A stretch of 39,588 nt of DNA from positions 1 through 39,588 of the forward strand of contig CADCVG010000041.1 in assembly GCA_902806075.1 (NCBI GenBank), given 5' to 3'. Source of the DNA: an uncultured Rubrobacteraceae bacterium. Its GTDB lineage: Bacteria > Actinomycetota > Rubrobacteria > Rubrobacterales > Rubrobacteraceae. A program made the translations under genes and the position numbers. Shown piece after piece: positions 1-6,912 of this stretch (positions are counted from its first letter, which is position 1; every line of letters begins with the position of its first letter). The notes under the pieces were generated by a model. The model had not been told where the DNA came from. It did not search any database and saw only the letters and a list, made by a program, of their open reading frames with translations.

Positions 1-298
1 TCTACCTCGTGTAACGTCCCCTATACTACCGCACCCGGCAAGGACCGCGCTGTGTACCCTGTCGCGCTGCACACGATGATGCCTTGACTCGATGCGGAAT
101 GCTACGCTATCCATGATACAGGGCCCGTACATGGGGCGGCGCCCTCTCCAGGGGAGCCGGGGTAACGGCGGTGGGACCCGGCTCTCCTCGGCCTCATCGC
201 GCCGGTCGGGTGACGTGCGGGGACCGCAGCCGGGTAGTGTTGTTTGCAATAAACTGCCAGCGGTTATCGGGCTAACGGAGACGGAAAGGGGAGGTTAG
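1..298. other. Upstream region without a supported gene
   Basis: I see no convincing gene here. An open frame from 92 to 298 on the plus strand has an Arg/Gly/Ser-rich translation with no recognisable motif, and I take it as chance. The last bases hold a purine-rich ribosome binding site (GGGGAGG just before the start codon at 299). No tRNA, hairpin terminator or clear -35/-10 pair was found. Confidence 0.4.
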
Positions 299-676
299 AT
301 GAACGTACAGCAGTTTCACGCCGGGGAGACGGCGGAGGCTACGGTGGAATTTATTCATGGCGACAGGGTAGGGAAGGTTACCGCAACCTTTGCCCACGCC
401 GACGACCCGGCCACGAAGCTCCTGCTCTCCGGCGAGCCCGAAGAACAGGTCGCCTCCGGCGGCGCGGGGTACACCTACTGGCGCGTGACCCTCTCATGCG
501 AGGTCACGACCGGGGAGAAGCTGGGGGAGTACCGGCTGGAGAGCCTGGAGGCCGAGTACCCGGGCGGGCGGAGGGTCCCCTTCGGGAACGCGCCCGACGT
601 GGGCATCCGGCTCGCCGAAGAAGAGATACCTCCGCCCGAGGTCAGCGGGAATTGGGAGTGGGGCAAGGGCTCGTAG
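299..676 (+). CDS. Hypothetical protein, 125 aa
   Basis: I do not recognise this protein. It has an acidic, soluble composition with alternating beta-type segments (for example AEATVEFIHGDRVGKVTATF near the N-terminus) and no signal peptide or membrane segment, which suggests a small beta-sandwich-like domain. The ATG follows a strong purine-rich ribosome binding site, GGGGAGG, four bases upstream. The C-terminus is Pro/Glu-rich and ends GNWEWGKGS. The next gene is convergent and ends 44 bases away, so this one is probably transcribed alone. A shadow frame at 496-696 is Arg-rich and not credible. Confidence 0.6.
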   Translation: MNVQQFHAGETAEATVEFIHGDRVGKVTATFAHADDPATKLLLSGEPEEQVASGGAGYTYWRVTLSCEVTTGEKLGEYRLESLEAEYPGGRRVPFGNAPDVGIRLAEEEIPPPEVSGNWEWGKGS

Positions 677-720
677 GGGGGTTAACCAAGCGATAGGGGG
701 TCATCCGGTCGGGACGCTGT

Positions 721-978
721 TCAGGAGACGTTGGCCACGCTGACGACGGCCCATCTCTCCTGCTCGTCCAACGCAAGATAATCTCCCCGCCAGTGGTCTC
801 CTTCGAGGCTCTCGAAGAGGCGGGCCGACTCCTCCGGGTTCAGCCCCATGTTCGCGCCGACCGTCTCGATCTCGTCCCTCTCGATGCGAGTCTGGCCGTT
901 CTGAAGCTTCTTGGCGACGAAGCTGTGCATCTGGAGCCTGTGCTTCTCGTTAAATACGGTGCCCATTCTACGCGGCAC
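721..978 (-). CDS. Hypothetical protein, 81-85 aa
   Basis: Small soluble protein with no family I recognise. The sequence is mixed charged and looks helical in the first half (KHRLQMHSFVAKKLQNGQTRIERDEIETVGANMGLNPEE), ending in a short beta-type tail. The GTG at 978 lies three bases after the stop of the preceding gene, so translation is probably coupled. An ATG at 966 in the same frame is an equally possible start; neither has a clear Shine-Dalgarno sequence. It is the last gene of a six-gene minus-strand run starting at 5010. No terminator hairpin is evident after it. Confidence 0.55.
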   Translation of the reverse strand: MPRRMGTVFNEKHRLQMHSFVAKKLQNGQTRIERDEIETVGANMGLNPEESARLFESLEGDHWRGDYLALDEQERWAVVSVANVS

Positions 979-981
979 GGA

Positions 982-1215
982 TCACGTCGGGCTGCCCTCT
1001 TCGAGGTCCTCCCCCTGTTGCTCTCCCCCCAGGTCCTCCTCCCCACCCGCCGGCCGCAGCCGGTCCACGGCCCGGCGCACCTCTTCGTCCTCGGGGTGTT
1101 GAGTCATCCAACGCTCCGCCTCCGCCCTGGCGTCCGCAGCCTCCAACCGCGACTGCGCGCCGGACAACCTCTCGAGGAGTTCCCGACGCCCGCCCTGCTC
1201 GCTACCTTCCGCCAT
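982..1215 (-). CDS. Hypothetical small coiled-coil-like protein, 77 aa
   Basis: Short, highly charged protein (Glu, Arg, Gln, Ala rich), probably a single helical hairpin, with a low-complexity acidic tail (GGEEDLGGEQQGEDLEEG). I do not recognise a family. I chose the ATG at 1215 over a start at 1248 because the shorter protein begins MAEGSEQ directly over the end of the upstream gene: the two genes overlap by 14 bases, a usual sign of translational coupling. It is the fifth gene of the minus-strand operon that begins at 5010. Confidence 0.5.
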   Translation of the reverse strand: MAEGSEQGGRRELLERLSGAQSRLEAADARAEAERWMTQHPEDEEVRRAVDRLRPAGGEEDLGGEQQGEDLEEGSPT

Positions 1216-1921
1216 AGGTACCACCCGCTTCCTCTCGCGTTCGTACATCGGTCCGCGCCCACTTTACCCGGTTCGACGCGCCGTCACTCAGGCGACGTCC
1301 GAGGCACGAAGAGAGTGGCAAGAGCACGACTCCCCAACCCTCTAAAGATCGGAACCCATCGTAGACGAACTCTCTACACCGGAGCTCCACGAACCTCCCC
1401 CGGTCCCCCGGATAGTTCGGGTCGTAGACGTACACCCGCCTCTCCTGGATCCGATACGGCACTACCGCATGCGCCCGCGCGAGGCAGTAGAAGAACCTCC
1501 GGTTGAACGACGGCCCGAAGCACAGTAGGTGCGGGTCCGGGCTCTCCCCCGCGAGCCGAAGCCTCCTAAAGGCTCGTCCCGGCCTCCCTCCTCCGGAGGC
1601 CAACCAGGCCCACACGACGGCGAGCACCACGCGCGGATGGAACTGCCGGAGCTGATACCCGCGGAGTACGGTGAGCAGGCCCGGCGCGAGCGGTAGCTCT
1701 GAGAGCGCCCGGCGGCGCGCCCCGGCCGGGCTATCCACGAAGTAGAAGAGCGAAGCGAGGACCATACCGAAGCAGAGGCCCTTCCCGTAGACGAAAGCGT
1801 CGAAGCGGCGGAGAATACCTCCTCCGCCGCTTCGGTTCGGAAGCCTGCCGACCAGGTTGCGGAAGCCGAAACCGTCACGGGCAGGATCGAATTTATTGCT
1901 ACATATGGATCGCGTGTCCAT
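1202..1921 (-). CDS. Putative papain-like cysteine peptidase-fold protein, 239 aa
   Basis: The N-terminal part has FDPARDGFGFRNLVG followed by GKGLCFGM at the head of a helix, then a hydrophobic helical stretch; further on come ARAHAVVPYRI and VYVYDPNYPGD. A Cys in GLCxGM, a His in an AHAV(x)PY strand and an Asp/Asn in a YDPN strand, in that order, is the layout of a papain-like or C39-like Cys-His-Asp(Asn) triad. That is an inference from motif order, not a family match I can confirm. No secretion signal is seen. The ATG at 1921 lies inside the last codons of the dihydrolipoyl dehydrogenase gene (23-base overlap); a longer reading to 2026 would only extend into that gene. The reading frame then runs into the next small gene by 14 bases. 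Confidence 0.5.
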   Translation of the reverse strand: MDTRSICSNKFDPARDGFGFRNLVGRLPNRSGGGGILRRFDAFVYGKGLCFGMVLASLFYFVDSPAGARRRALSELPLAPGLLTVLRGYQLRQFHPRVVLAVVWAWLASGGGRPGRAFRRLRLAGESPDPHLLCFGPSFNRRFFYCLARAHAVVPYRIQERRVYVYDPNYPGDRGRFVELRCREFVYDGFRSLEGWGVVLLPLSSCLGRRLSDGASNRVKWARTDVRTREEAGGTYGGR

Positions 1922-3398
1922 CCACCGCCATACCGGCCTCGCCCATGACCTCGGAGAGGCTCGGATGGGCGTGGACGGCCATGCCAAGCTCCTGCGGGGT
2001 ACCCTCGACCAGTTTCGCGAAGACACCCTCTGCTATGAGGTCGGTGACGTGCGGGCCGATGGCATGCATGCCAAGGAGTTGGTCAGTCTCGGCGTCGGCG
2101 ACGACCTTCACGAAGCCGTTCGGGTCGCCCTCTATGAGAGCCTTGCCGATGGCGCGGAAGGGGAACTTCGCCTCCTTGACCTCGTAGCCCTGTTCCTCGG
2201 CCTGAGCCCTGTTGAGACCGAACGAGGCGACCTCCGGACGGCAGAAGGTGACGCGTGGGATCAGGTCCTGGTCGAGCGGCAGCGGGTCCTCACCGGCCAT
2301 GTGCTCGACGGCGATTATCCCCTCGTGCCCGGCGGCGTGGGCGAGCCAGTAACCGCCTATCACGTCGCCGGTAGCGTAGACGCCATCCTCGTCGGTCCGG
2401 TAGAACTCGTCTACCTGGATCTCATTGCGGTCGTTCAACTCTACCGAGGTCGCGTCTAAATTAAGGTTCTCGACGACAGTCTTGCGCCCGATGGCTACCA
2501 GAAGCGCCTCGGCCTCCAACGTCTCGCCGCCGTCGTCGTCGTCCGTCTCACCAGCCGGGTCGGTCTCGCTGCCGTAGGTGCCCTCCTCGGCTTTCTCCTC
2601 TTCCTTTTCCTGCTCCTCCTGGCTTACGGGAGCAACTTTTATCTTCACGCCGTCGTCGGTCTTTTCGAGGGAGTTCGTGTCGGCCATGCTGCCTGTCATG
2701 ACCCTTATGCCGCGATTCTCGAACTCCTTCTTGAGGGCAGCGGAGACCTCCGGCTCCTCGCTCGGCACGATGTTTTCCAGCACCTCTACTATCGTGACCT
2801 CGGTCCCAAAGTCGTTGTACATGCTCGCGAACTCAACGCCCACGGCCCCGCTCCCGAGGATGATGACGGACTTCGGGTAGTCCTCGTTGTTCGTCACTAT
2901 GTCGTCACTGGAGATGACCTTCTCGTGGTCTATCTCCAGGCCGGGTAGAGTCCTTACCTCGGATCCGGTGGCGATGAGTATCTTCTCGCCCTCTAGCTCC
3001 TGGGTCTCGCCGTCCTCGCTCTCGACCTTTATCTTCTTGGGCTCGACGAAGCTGCCCGTGCCGGTAAAGACCTGGACCTTATTCTTCTTCATCAGGCCCT
3101 GCACGCCTTTGCGGAGCTGGTTGACTATACGCTCCTTGTTCTTGGCGGCCTGGGAGTAGTCGAACTCGAGGCCCTCGACCTTTATGCCGAAGTCCTCGCC
3201 ACGGTTGATGTCGTGGAGCATCTCGGCGGTCTTGAGGAGGGCCTTGGTCGGGATGCAGCCCCAGTTGAGGCACGTCCCGCCGAGGTTCTCGGACTTCTCG
3301 ACTATCGCTACGCTCATCCCGAGCTGGCTCGCCCGGATCGCCGGTATGTACCCCCCGTTACCGCTACCTATTATCACGAGATCAAAGCTGTCTGCCAC
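1899..3398 (-). CDS. lpdA: Dihydrolipoyl dehydrogenase (E3), with acidic insertion
   Basis: FAD- and NAD-dependent flavoprotein that reoxidises dihydrolipoamide in 2-oxoacid dehydrogenase or glycine-cleavage complexes. The sequence shows the FAD dinucleotide fold (GSGNGGY, about residues 11-17), the redox disulfide GGTCLNWGC (Cys43 and Cys48), the NAD-binding GSGAVGVEF (182-190), the second FAD motif ATGDVIGG (342-349) and the C-terminal HAHPSLSE (476-483) that supplies the catalytic His-Glu pair. At 499 aa it is slightly longer than usual because of a Glu/Asp-rich stretch at about residues 257-291 in the NAD domain. It starts at GTG 3398 with AAAGGGG seven bases upstream, 21 bases after fpg. 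No E1 or E2 gene is nearby, so its partner complex is encoded elsewhere. Confidence 0.95.
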   Translation of the reverse strand: MADSFDLVIIGSGNGGYIPAIRASQLGMSVAIVEKSENLGGTCLNWGCIPTKALLKTAEMLHDINRGEDFGIKVEGLEFDYSQAAKNKERIVNQLRKGVQGLMKKNKVQVFTGTGSFVEPKKIKVESEDGETQELEGEKILIATGSEVRTLPGLEIDHEKVISSDDIVTNNEDYPKSVIILGSGAVGVEFASMYNDFGTEVTIVEVLENIVPSEEPEVSAALKKEFENRGIRVMTGSMADTNSLEKTDDGVKIKVAPVSQEEQEKEEEKAEEGTYGSETDPAGETDDDDGGETLEAEALLVAIGRKTVVENLNLDATSVELNDRNEIQVDEFYRTDEDGVYATGDVIGGYWLAHAAGHEGIIAVEHMAGEDPLPLDQDLIPRVTFCRPEVASFGLNRAQAEEQGYEVKEAKFPFRAIGKALIEGDPNGFVKVVADAETDQLLGMHAIGPHVTDLIAEGVFAKLVEGTPQELGMAVHAHPSLSEVMGEAGMAVDGHAIHM

Positions 3399-3419
3399 AC
3401 CGTCCCCTTTCCTGAGTTC

Positions 3420-4277
3420 CTAGACTAATCTTAGCTCTTGTTCCCCCCAGCGGCCATTCTCAAGCTGGCAGGAGGGACAGTAATGGGTCGGCCTCCCACC
3501 GACCTTCTCCCGGATGACCTTCCCTCCGCACTCCGGACACAGCTCTCCATGCTTCTCGAAGACACGCAGGTAGTTCTGGTGCTCGCCGGGCTGGTTCAGC
3601 ACGTCCCGGTAGAGCCGCACCGTCGTCCCCCGATGCGCGACACCGGCCGCGAGGTTCGACCGGATCGCCGCGTGGAGCGCCTCCCATTCGCCGTCCGCCA
3701 GCGTGTTCGCCTTGCGCCTGGGGTGCAGCCGCGCGTCGTACAGGATCTCGTCCACGTAGATGTTGCCTATCCCGGCGACGACCTTCTGATCCAGCAACAA
3801 GGGCTTCACCTGCGCCCTCCGCGAGGATAGAGCTCTTCGCAGGTACTCCGCGTCGAACCCTTCCTCCAGCGGCTCCGGTCCCAGAGAGGCGAGCCGCGCC
3901 TCCAACTCCCCCGTATCCAGCAGACGAGCCCGGGAGAACCGCGTCCCGTCCCGCAGGAAGAGCCTCCGGTCCCCGTCCAGGTGAAGCACGAGCATGAGCG
4001 CCGTCTCGGGTTCCTCGACCGGCGGCACGAGCAGTAACTGGCCCCCGATCTTCAACTGGAACACGAGCGAGTCGCCGCCGTCGAGCTCTACGATGAGGTG
4101 CTTCGCCCGGCGCCGCGTCCCCGTTATCGAGCGGCCCGCGATCCGCCGGGTGAACTCCTCCGCCGAAGGTTGCTCGATGAGGCCGGGATCGAGTACCTCG
4201 GCACTCTCTATCCTCGCCCCCACAACCAACTCGCGCAGGTCCTCTTTTATCGTCTCGACCTCGGGTAGCTCGGGCAT
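3420..4277 (-). CDS. mutM: Formamidopyrimidine-DNA glycosylase (Fpg/MutM)
   Basis: Bifunctional glycosylase/AP lyase that removes 8-oxoguanine and formamidopyrimidines from DNA. The start MPELPEVET is diagnostic: the N-terminal proline is the Schiff-base nucleophile and Glu follows it, which also fixes the start at 4277 over the longer open frame to 4352. A conserved Lys lies in RRRAKHLIVEL (about residue 59), the helix-two-turn-helix region has VAGIGNIYVDEILYDARLHP, and a C-terminal zinc finger has Cys247/250 and Cys267/270. The length, 285 aa, is slightly above normal because 14 residues follow the zinc finger. The ATG is one base after the stop of the upstream diiron-protein gene, so translation is coupled. 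Confidence 0.95.
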   Translation of the reverse strand: MPELPEVETIKEDLRELVVGARIESAEVLDPGLIEQPSAEEFTRRIAGRSITGTRRRAKHLIVELDGGDSLVFQLKIGGQLLLVPPVEEPETALMLVLHLDGDRRLFLRDGTRFSRARLLDTGELEARLASLGPEPLEEGFDAEYLRRALSSRRAQVKPLLLDQKVVAGIGNIYVDEILYDARLHPRRKANTLADGEWEALHAAIRSNLAAGVAHRGTTVRLYRDVLNQPGEHQNYLRVFEKHGELCPECGGKVIREKVGGRPTHYCPSCQLENGRWGEQELRLV

Positions 4278-4278
4278 C

Positions 4279-5010
4279 TCAGAGGTTGGTGGCGCGCACC
4301 GGGCTGCTTTCGAGTGGGGCCGGCTCCCCGTAGACGACCTTGTAGAGTCCATCTAGCATAACGGAACGGGCATCGAGGGAGCGCATCGCGCCCTCGCGTA
4401 CCTTCCTCTGTCCTTCCTCGTCCTCCACATAGGGGACGATGGCATCCATCATGATGCGGGCATGGGTGACGTCCATGGTGACGTGGCTCGTAAAGATCTC
4501 CAAAGCCTCGTCTGGGATACCGGCCGCCTTTTTGAGACCCTCGGTTAGGCGAACGTAGATCGGGGGCACAGGCCACTCGCTCGCCGGCCCGAGCGCCCCC
4601 AACCCCAGCCTTACGTCCGGGTCGCGCGTCAACTCGCGGTGGGCGCTTATGTACAGCTGTATCTCCGGGAGGGTCGGCGGCGCCTCCCACTCCTCCTCGG
4701 TAAGACCCAGAGCTACAAGGAAGCGCCGGTAGAGGGCCGGGTGGGTCTCGTCGGGTTTCAGATGGCCGTACTCGTCGAAGAGGATCTCCGCGAGCGCGAG
4801 CTGCAGCCTCTCGTCGTGCCCGCAGTTGGAGATGAGCGACGCCAGATACAATCGGCTCACCCGGACGTGACGGTAGTACTGGATCGCGAACTCCCTTACC
4901 CCCTCCTCGCTCGCATCCCCCTCCCCAAACCGCTCCAGAAAAGGATGCATCAGCGCCGGATGCCCGATAACCTCACGCTTTAGTTTTTCCAGAAACTCCC
5001 CTGAGTTCAC
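4279..5010 (-). CDS. Haem-oxygenase-like diiron family protein (TENA/THI-4/PqqC-type fold)
   Basis: All-helical protein of 243 aa with the spaced His and carboxylate pattern of the haem-oxygenase-like iron enzymes: FDEYGHLKPDETHP (about residues 78-91, two E/D-x-x-H pairs), and later SHVTMDVTHARIMMD (about 175-189, His176, Asp180, His183). Members of this fold include PqqC, CADD-type self-sacrificing enzymes and UndA/SznF-type diiron oxygenases. Substrate cannot be read from sequence. It starts at GTG 5010 with AAGGAG seven bases before. It leads an operon with fpg and lpdA; the company of a DNA oxidative-damage glycosylase and a redox flavoprotein hints at oxidative metabolism, but that is only context. 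Confidence 0.75.
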   Translation of the reverse strand: MNSGEFLEKLKREVIGHPALMHPFLERFGEGDASEEGVREFAIQYYRHVRVSRLYLASLISNCGHDERLQLALAEILFDEYGHLKPDETHPALYRRFLVALGLTEEEWEAPPTLPEIQLYISAHRELTRDPDVRLGLGALGPASEWPVPPIYVRLTEGLKKAAGIPDEALEIFTSHVTMDVTHARIMMDAIVPYVEDEEGQRKVREGAMRSLDARSVMLDGLYKVVYGEPAPLESSPVRATNL

Positions 5011-5150
5011 TTACGTCTCCTTCCACTTCTTCTCTCTCAGTGTAACGCAAGCCTGCAGTTGCCAGAAGGCCGGACGGCGAAGCCCCCGTGCCGTATCACC
5101 TTCCCCTGGTTCGACGCAAGTATCGACAGCGGTAGTATGGCTCGAAGCCA

Positions 5151-5185
5151 AGATGCTGGTAGCTGACTACTGACTACCAGCATCT
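5151..5185. repeat. Perfect 12-bp inverted repeat between divergent genes
   Basis: Arms AGATGCTGGTAG (5151-5162) and CTACCAGCATCT (5174-5185) are perfect reverse complements around an 11-base spacer that itself contains TGACTAC repeated. It sits between the divergent starts at 5010 and 5249. There is no T-tract on either side, so an intrinsic terminator is unlikely; a protein-binding dyad or a folded RNA leader is more plausible. Confidence 0.8.
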
Positions 5186-5236
5186 AAAATACTCTATTTG
5201 CAGGACATTCAATAGTGAAAAAGGGTGAATACGCAG

Positions 5237-5242
5237 TATAAT
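5237..5242 (+). promoter_or_regulatory. -10 box TATAAT of a leaderless transcript
   Basis: A perfect TATAAT is followed by six bases and then the ATG at 5249. The transcription start should therefore fall on the start codon, giving an mRNA without a leader. No strong -35 hexamer is seen 17-18 bases upstream. This decides the start at 5249 over the GTG at 5225. Confidence 0.7.
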
Positions 5243-5248
5243 TCGTCT

Positions 5249-5794
5249 ATGACAGAGAAGAGACAAAACTGGTTGAGCGTTCCGCGACGGCGGGAGGAGG
5301 AGCGGCTGGATCCGCACGTCTACGCGCGCGGGGTCAACGGGCTTACGGTCGAGGAGGCGGTGGAGCGAGCGTACCCGCGGGTGATGGGGATATTGAGGAG
5401 GAGCGGAGAGCAGTATTCGGAGTTCGAGGGTGAGTTGGTGCGCCAGACGATACGGGCGTGCTTGATCTCCCAGGTCTCCAGGGCGAACCTCTACCGCATC
5501 GCCGGTATCCTCGTCGCCGACCGGCGCGACGAGGGCGCACACCTCGGGCGCTCTCTAGCGCTCGCCTACGTCGCCGCCTTGAGAGAGGCATTCCTGCCCG
5601 GCCTCTCCGTCGGGGAGCGGGTCGGCTCGGCCTTCGGTCACGGCGAGGTGCGTTACGTCTCCGGCGACGGCCACAACGCCGCCGTGCGGCTCGCCGGTGG
5701 TGGCGAGGTCTGGCTGCCGGCCATAAAGCTCTACCGGCTCGAGCACGAGGGAGGCCCGGAGGCCTCCGGGCCTCCCGTCCGGCACGCCTCCTAG
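5249..5794 (+). CDS. Hypothetical protein, 181 aa
   Basis: I do not recognise a family. The first 100 residues look helical and charged (LTVEEAVERAYPRVMGILRRSGEQYSEFEGELVRQTIRACL by pieces), and the C-terminal third has a beta-type segment VGSAFGHGEVRYVSGDGHNAAVRLAGGGEVWLPAIKLYRLE in which a small SH3-like barrel could be guessed. No signal peptide or membrane helix is present. The start at 5249 is chosen because TATAAT lies six bases upstream and no ribosome binding site precedes either candidate. It is followed 67 bases later by the lipid kinase gene on the same strand. Confidence 0.65.
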   Translation: MTEKRQNWLSVPRRREEERLDPHVYARGVNGLTVEEAVERAYPRVMGILRRSGEQYSEFEGELVRQTIRACLISQVSRANLYRIAGILVADRRDEGAHLGRSLALAYVAALREAFLPGLSVGERVGSAFGHGEVRYVSGDGHNAAVRLAGGGEVWLPAIKLYRLEHEGGPEASGPPVRHAS

Positions 5795-5861
5795 ACTGGC
5801 GCGGCCCGCTACCGGGTAGACTCTTCTGACGACGAGAAAGCAGCGAGAGAAGGGTAGCGAT

Positions 5862-6779
5862 ATGAGGGCTTCGGAGGCGAAGGTGCGGGTGATCTCCAAC
5901 CCCTCCTCCGGCGGCGGAACGTACGACTTCGACCAGCTGCGCGACAAGCTGGACGGCCTGAAGCTCGACTGGGTCGAGACCGGGAGTAAGGAAGACGCGC
6001 TCGAGGCTGCGCGGGAGTGGAAGAGTGGTCTCCTCATCGTCGCCGGAGGCGACGGCACCGTAAACGACGTCGTCAACGGTTTGGGTAAGGACGGGTTCCC
6101 CAAGGATGTCACGCTCGCCCTCCTGCCATGCGGGACCGGCAACGACCTCGCGGCGACGCTGGCGATCCCCGAGGATCCGGACGAAGCGGTGGAAGTGATC
6201 CGTCAGAGCCGGATACGGACCCTCGACGTGGCGCGCGTCAGCTCCGAGGGCGTCGGGGAGCACTTCTTCATCAACGTTGCGACCGGAGGCCTGGGAGCAC
6301 AGATCTCCGACGCCAACGACGAAGAACTCAAGGGCAAGTGGGGCAAGCTCTCCTACCTCCGCGCCTCTCTCGAAGTCGCCCGAAACTTCGACGTGCGCGA
6401 GGTAGCACTCACCCTCGACGGCGAGGAGCGCCTGGTGCGCGCCGTCAACGTCGCCGTCGGCAACGGCCGCTACGCCGGAGGTGGCTGGCCCGCCGTCCCG
6501 AGGGCCAACCCGGAGGACGGGCTACTCGACGTAGTCGTAATAGAGGATATCGGGCTCAAGGAGCTCCTCACGCTCACTCCCTCGGCACTGGCCGGTATTG
6601 ATTACCTCGACCAGGAAGGCGTCTTCTCCACACGAGCCAGGGAGATACGGGTCGAGACCAAGCCCGGCCTCGTCTTCACTGCGGACGGCGAGGTAATTGG
6701 CGACGAGCCCGCCCAGTTCACCGTCTTACCACACGCCCTCAAGGTCATGGTAGGGCCGGAGTACACCCCGGAACCGTAG
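5862..6779 (+). CDS. Diacylglycerol kinase catalytic-domain lipid kinase (YegS/DgkB family)
   Basis: Transfers phosphate from ATP to a lipid hydroxyl (diacylglycerol, phosphatidylglycerol or ceramide-like lipids, depending on the member). Family marks are NPSSGGG near the N-terminus (about 13-19), GGDGTVND (62-69), PCGTGNDLA (89-97), a glycine-rich region GNGRYAGGG and a C-terminal DGE in VFTADGEVIG. Length 305 aa is normal. The ATG is preceded by AAGGG seven bases upstream. It is cytosolic and acts at the membrane surface. The lipid substrate cannot be read from sequence, so no gene symbol is given. Confidence 0.9.
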   Translation: MRASEAKVRVISNPSSGGGTYDFDQLRDKLDGLKLDWVETGSKEDALEAAREWKSGLLIVAGGDGTVNDVVNGLGKDGFPKDVTLALLPCGTGNDLAATLAIPEDPDEAVEVIRQSRIRTLDVARVSSEGVGEHFFINVATGGLGAQISDANDEELKGKWGKLSYLRASLEVARNFDVREVALTLDGEERLVRAVNVAVGNGRYAGGGWPAVPRANPEDGLLDVVVIEDIGLKELLTLTPSALAGIDYLDQEGVFSTRAREIRVETKPGLVFTADGEVIGDEPAQFTVLPHALKVMVGPEYTPEP

Positions 6780-6818
6780 AGCCCCAATCTAGATCGGCCT
6801 ACCTAAAAGCGGATAAGT

Positions 6819-6824
6819 TACAAT
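6819..6824 (+). promoter_or_regulatory. Candidate -10 box (TACAAT) of the sugar ABC operon
   Basis: TACAAT in the 127-base gap before the binding-protein gene fits an actinobacterial -10 element; transcription would begin near 6831 and leave a leader of about 80 bases. No matching -35 hexamer was found, so this is tentative. Confidence 0.35.
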
Positions 6825-6898
6825 AGCTGTAGTGGGGCCTGTACTCGATGTGTGGAGACTCACGTATCCGAGTGCGCAGGGGCTGAACAATTCCTCGT

Positions 6899-6905
6899 AA
6901 GGAGG
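6899..6905 (+). promoter_or_regulatory. Ribosome binding site AAGGAGG that fixes the start at 6913
   Basis: AAGGAGG ends one base before an ATG at 6907 and eight bases before an in-frame ATG at 6913. One base is too short for initiation, so the second ATG is the likely start. Confidence 0.7.
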
Positions 6906-6912
6906 TATGCGT

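Noticed and set aside
92-298. 68-codon open frame on the plus strand
   Set aside because: Arg/Gly/Ser-rich translation, no ribosome binding site, no motif.
5343-6263. 306-codon minus-strand frame under the lipid kinase region
   Set aside because: Low-complexity Arg/Pro-rich half and overlap with two well-supported plus-strand genes.
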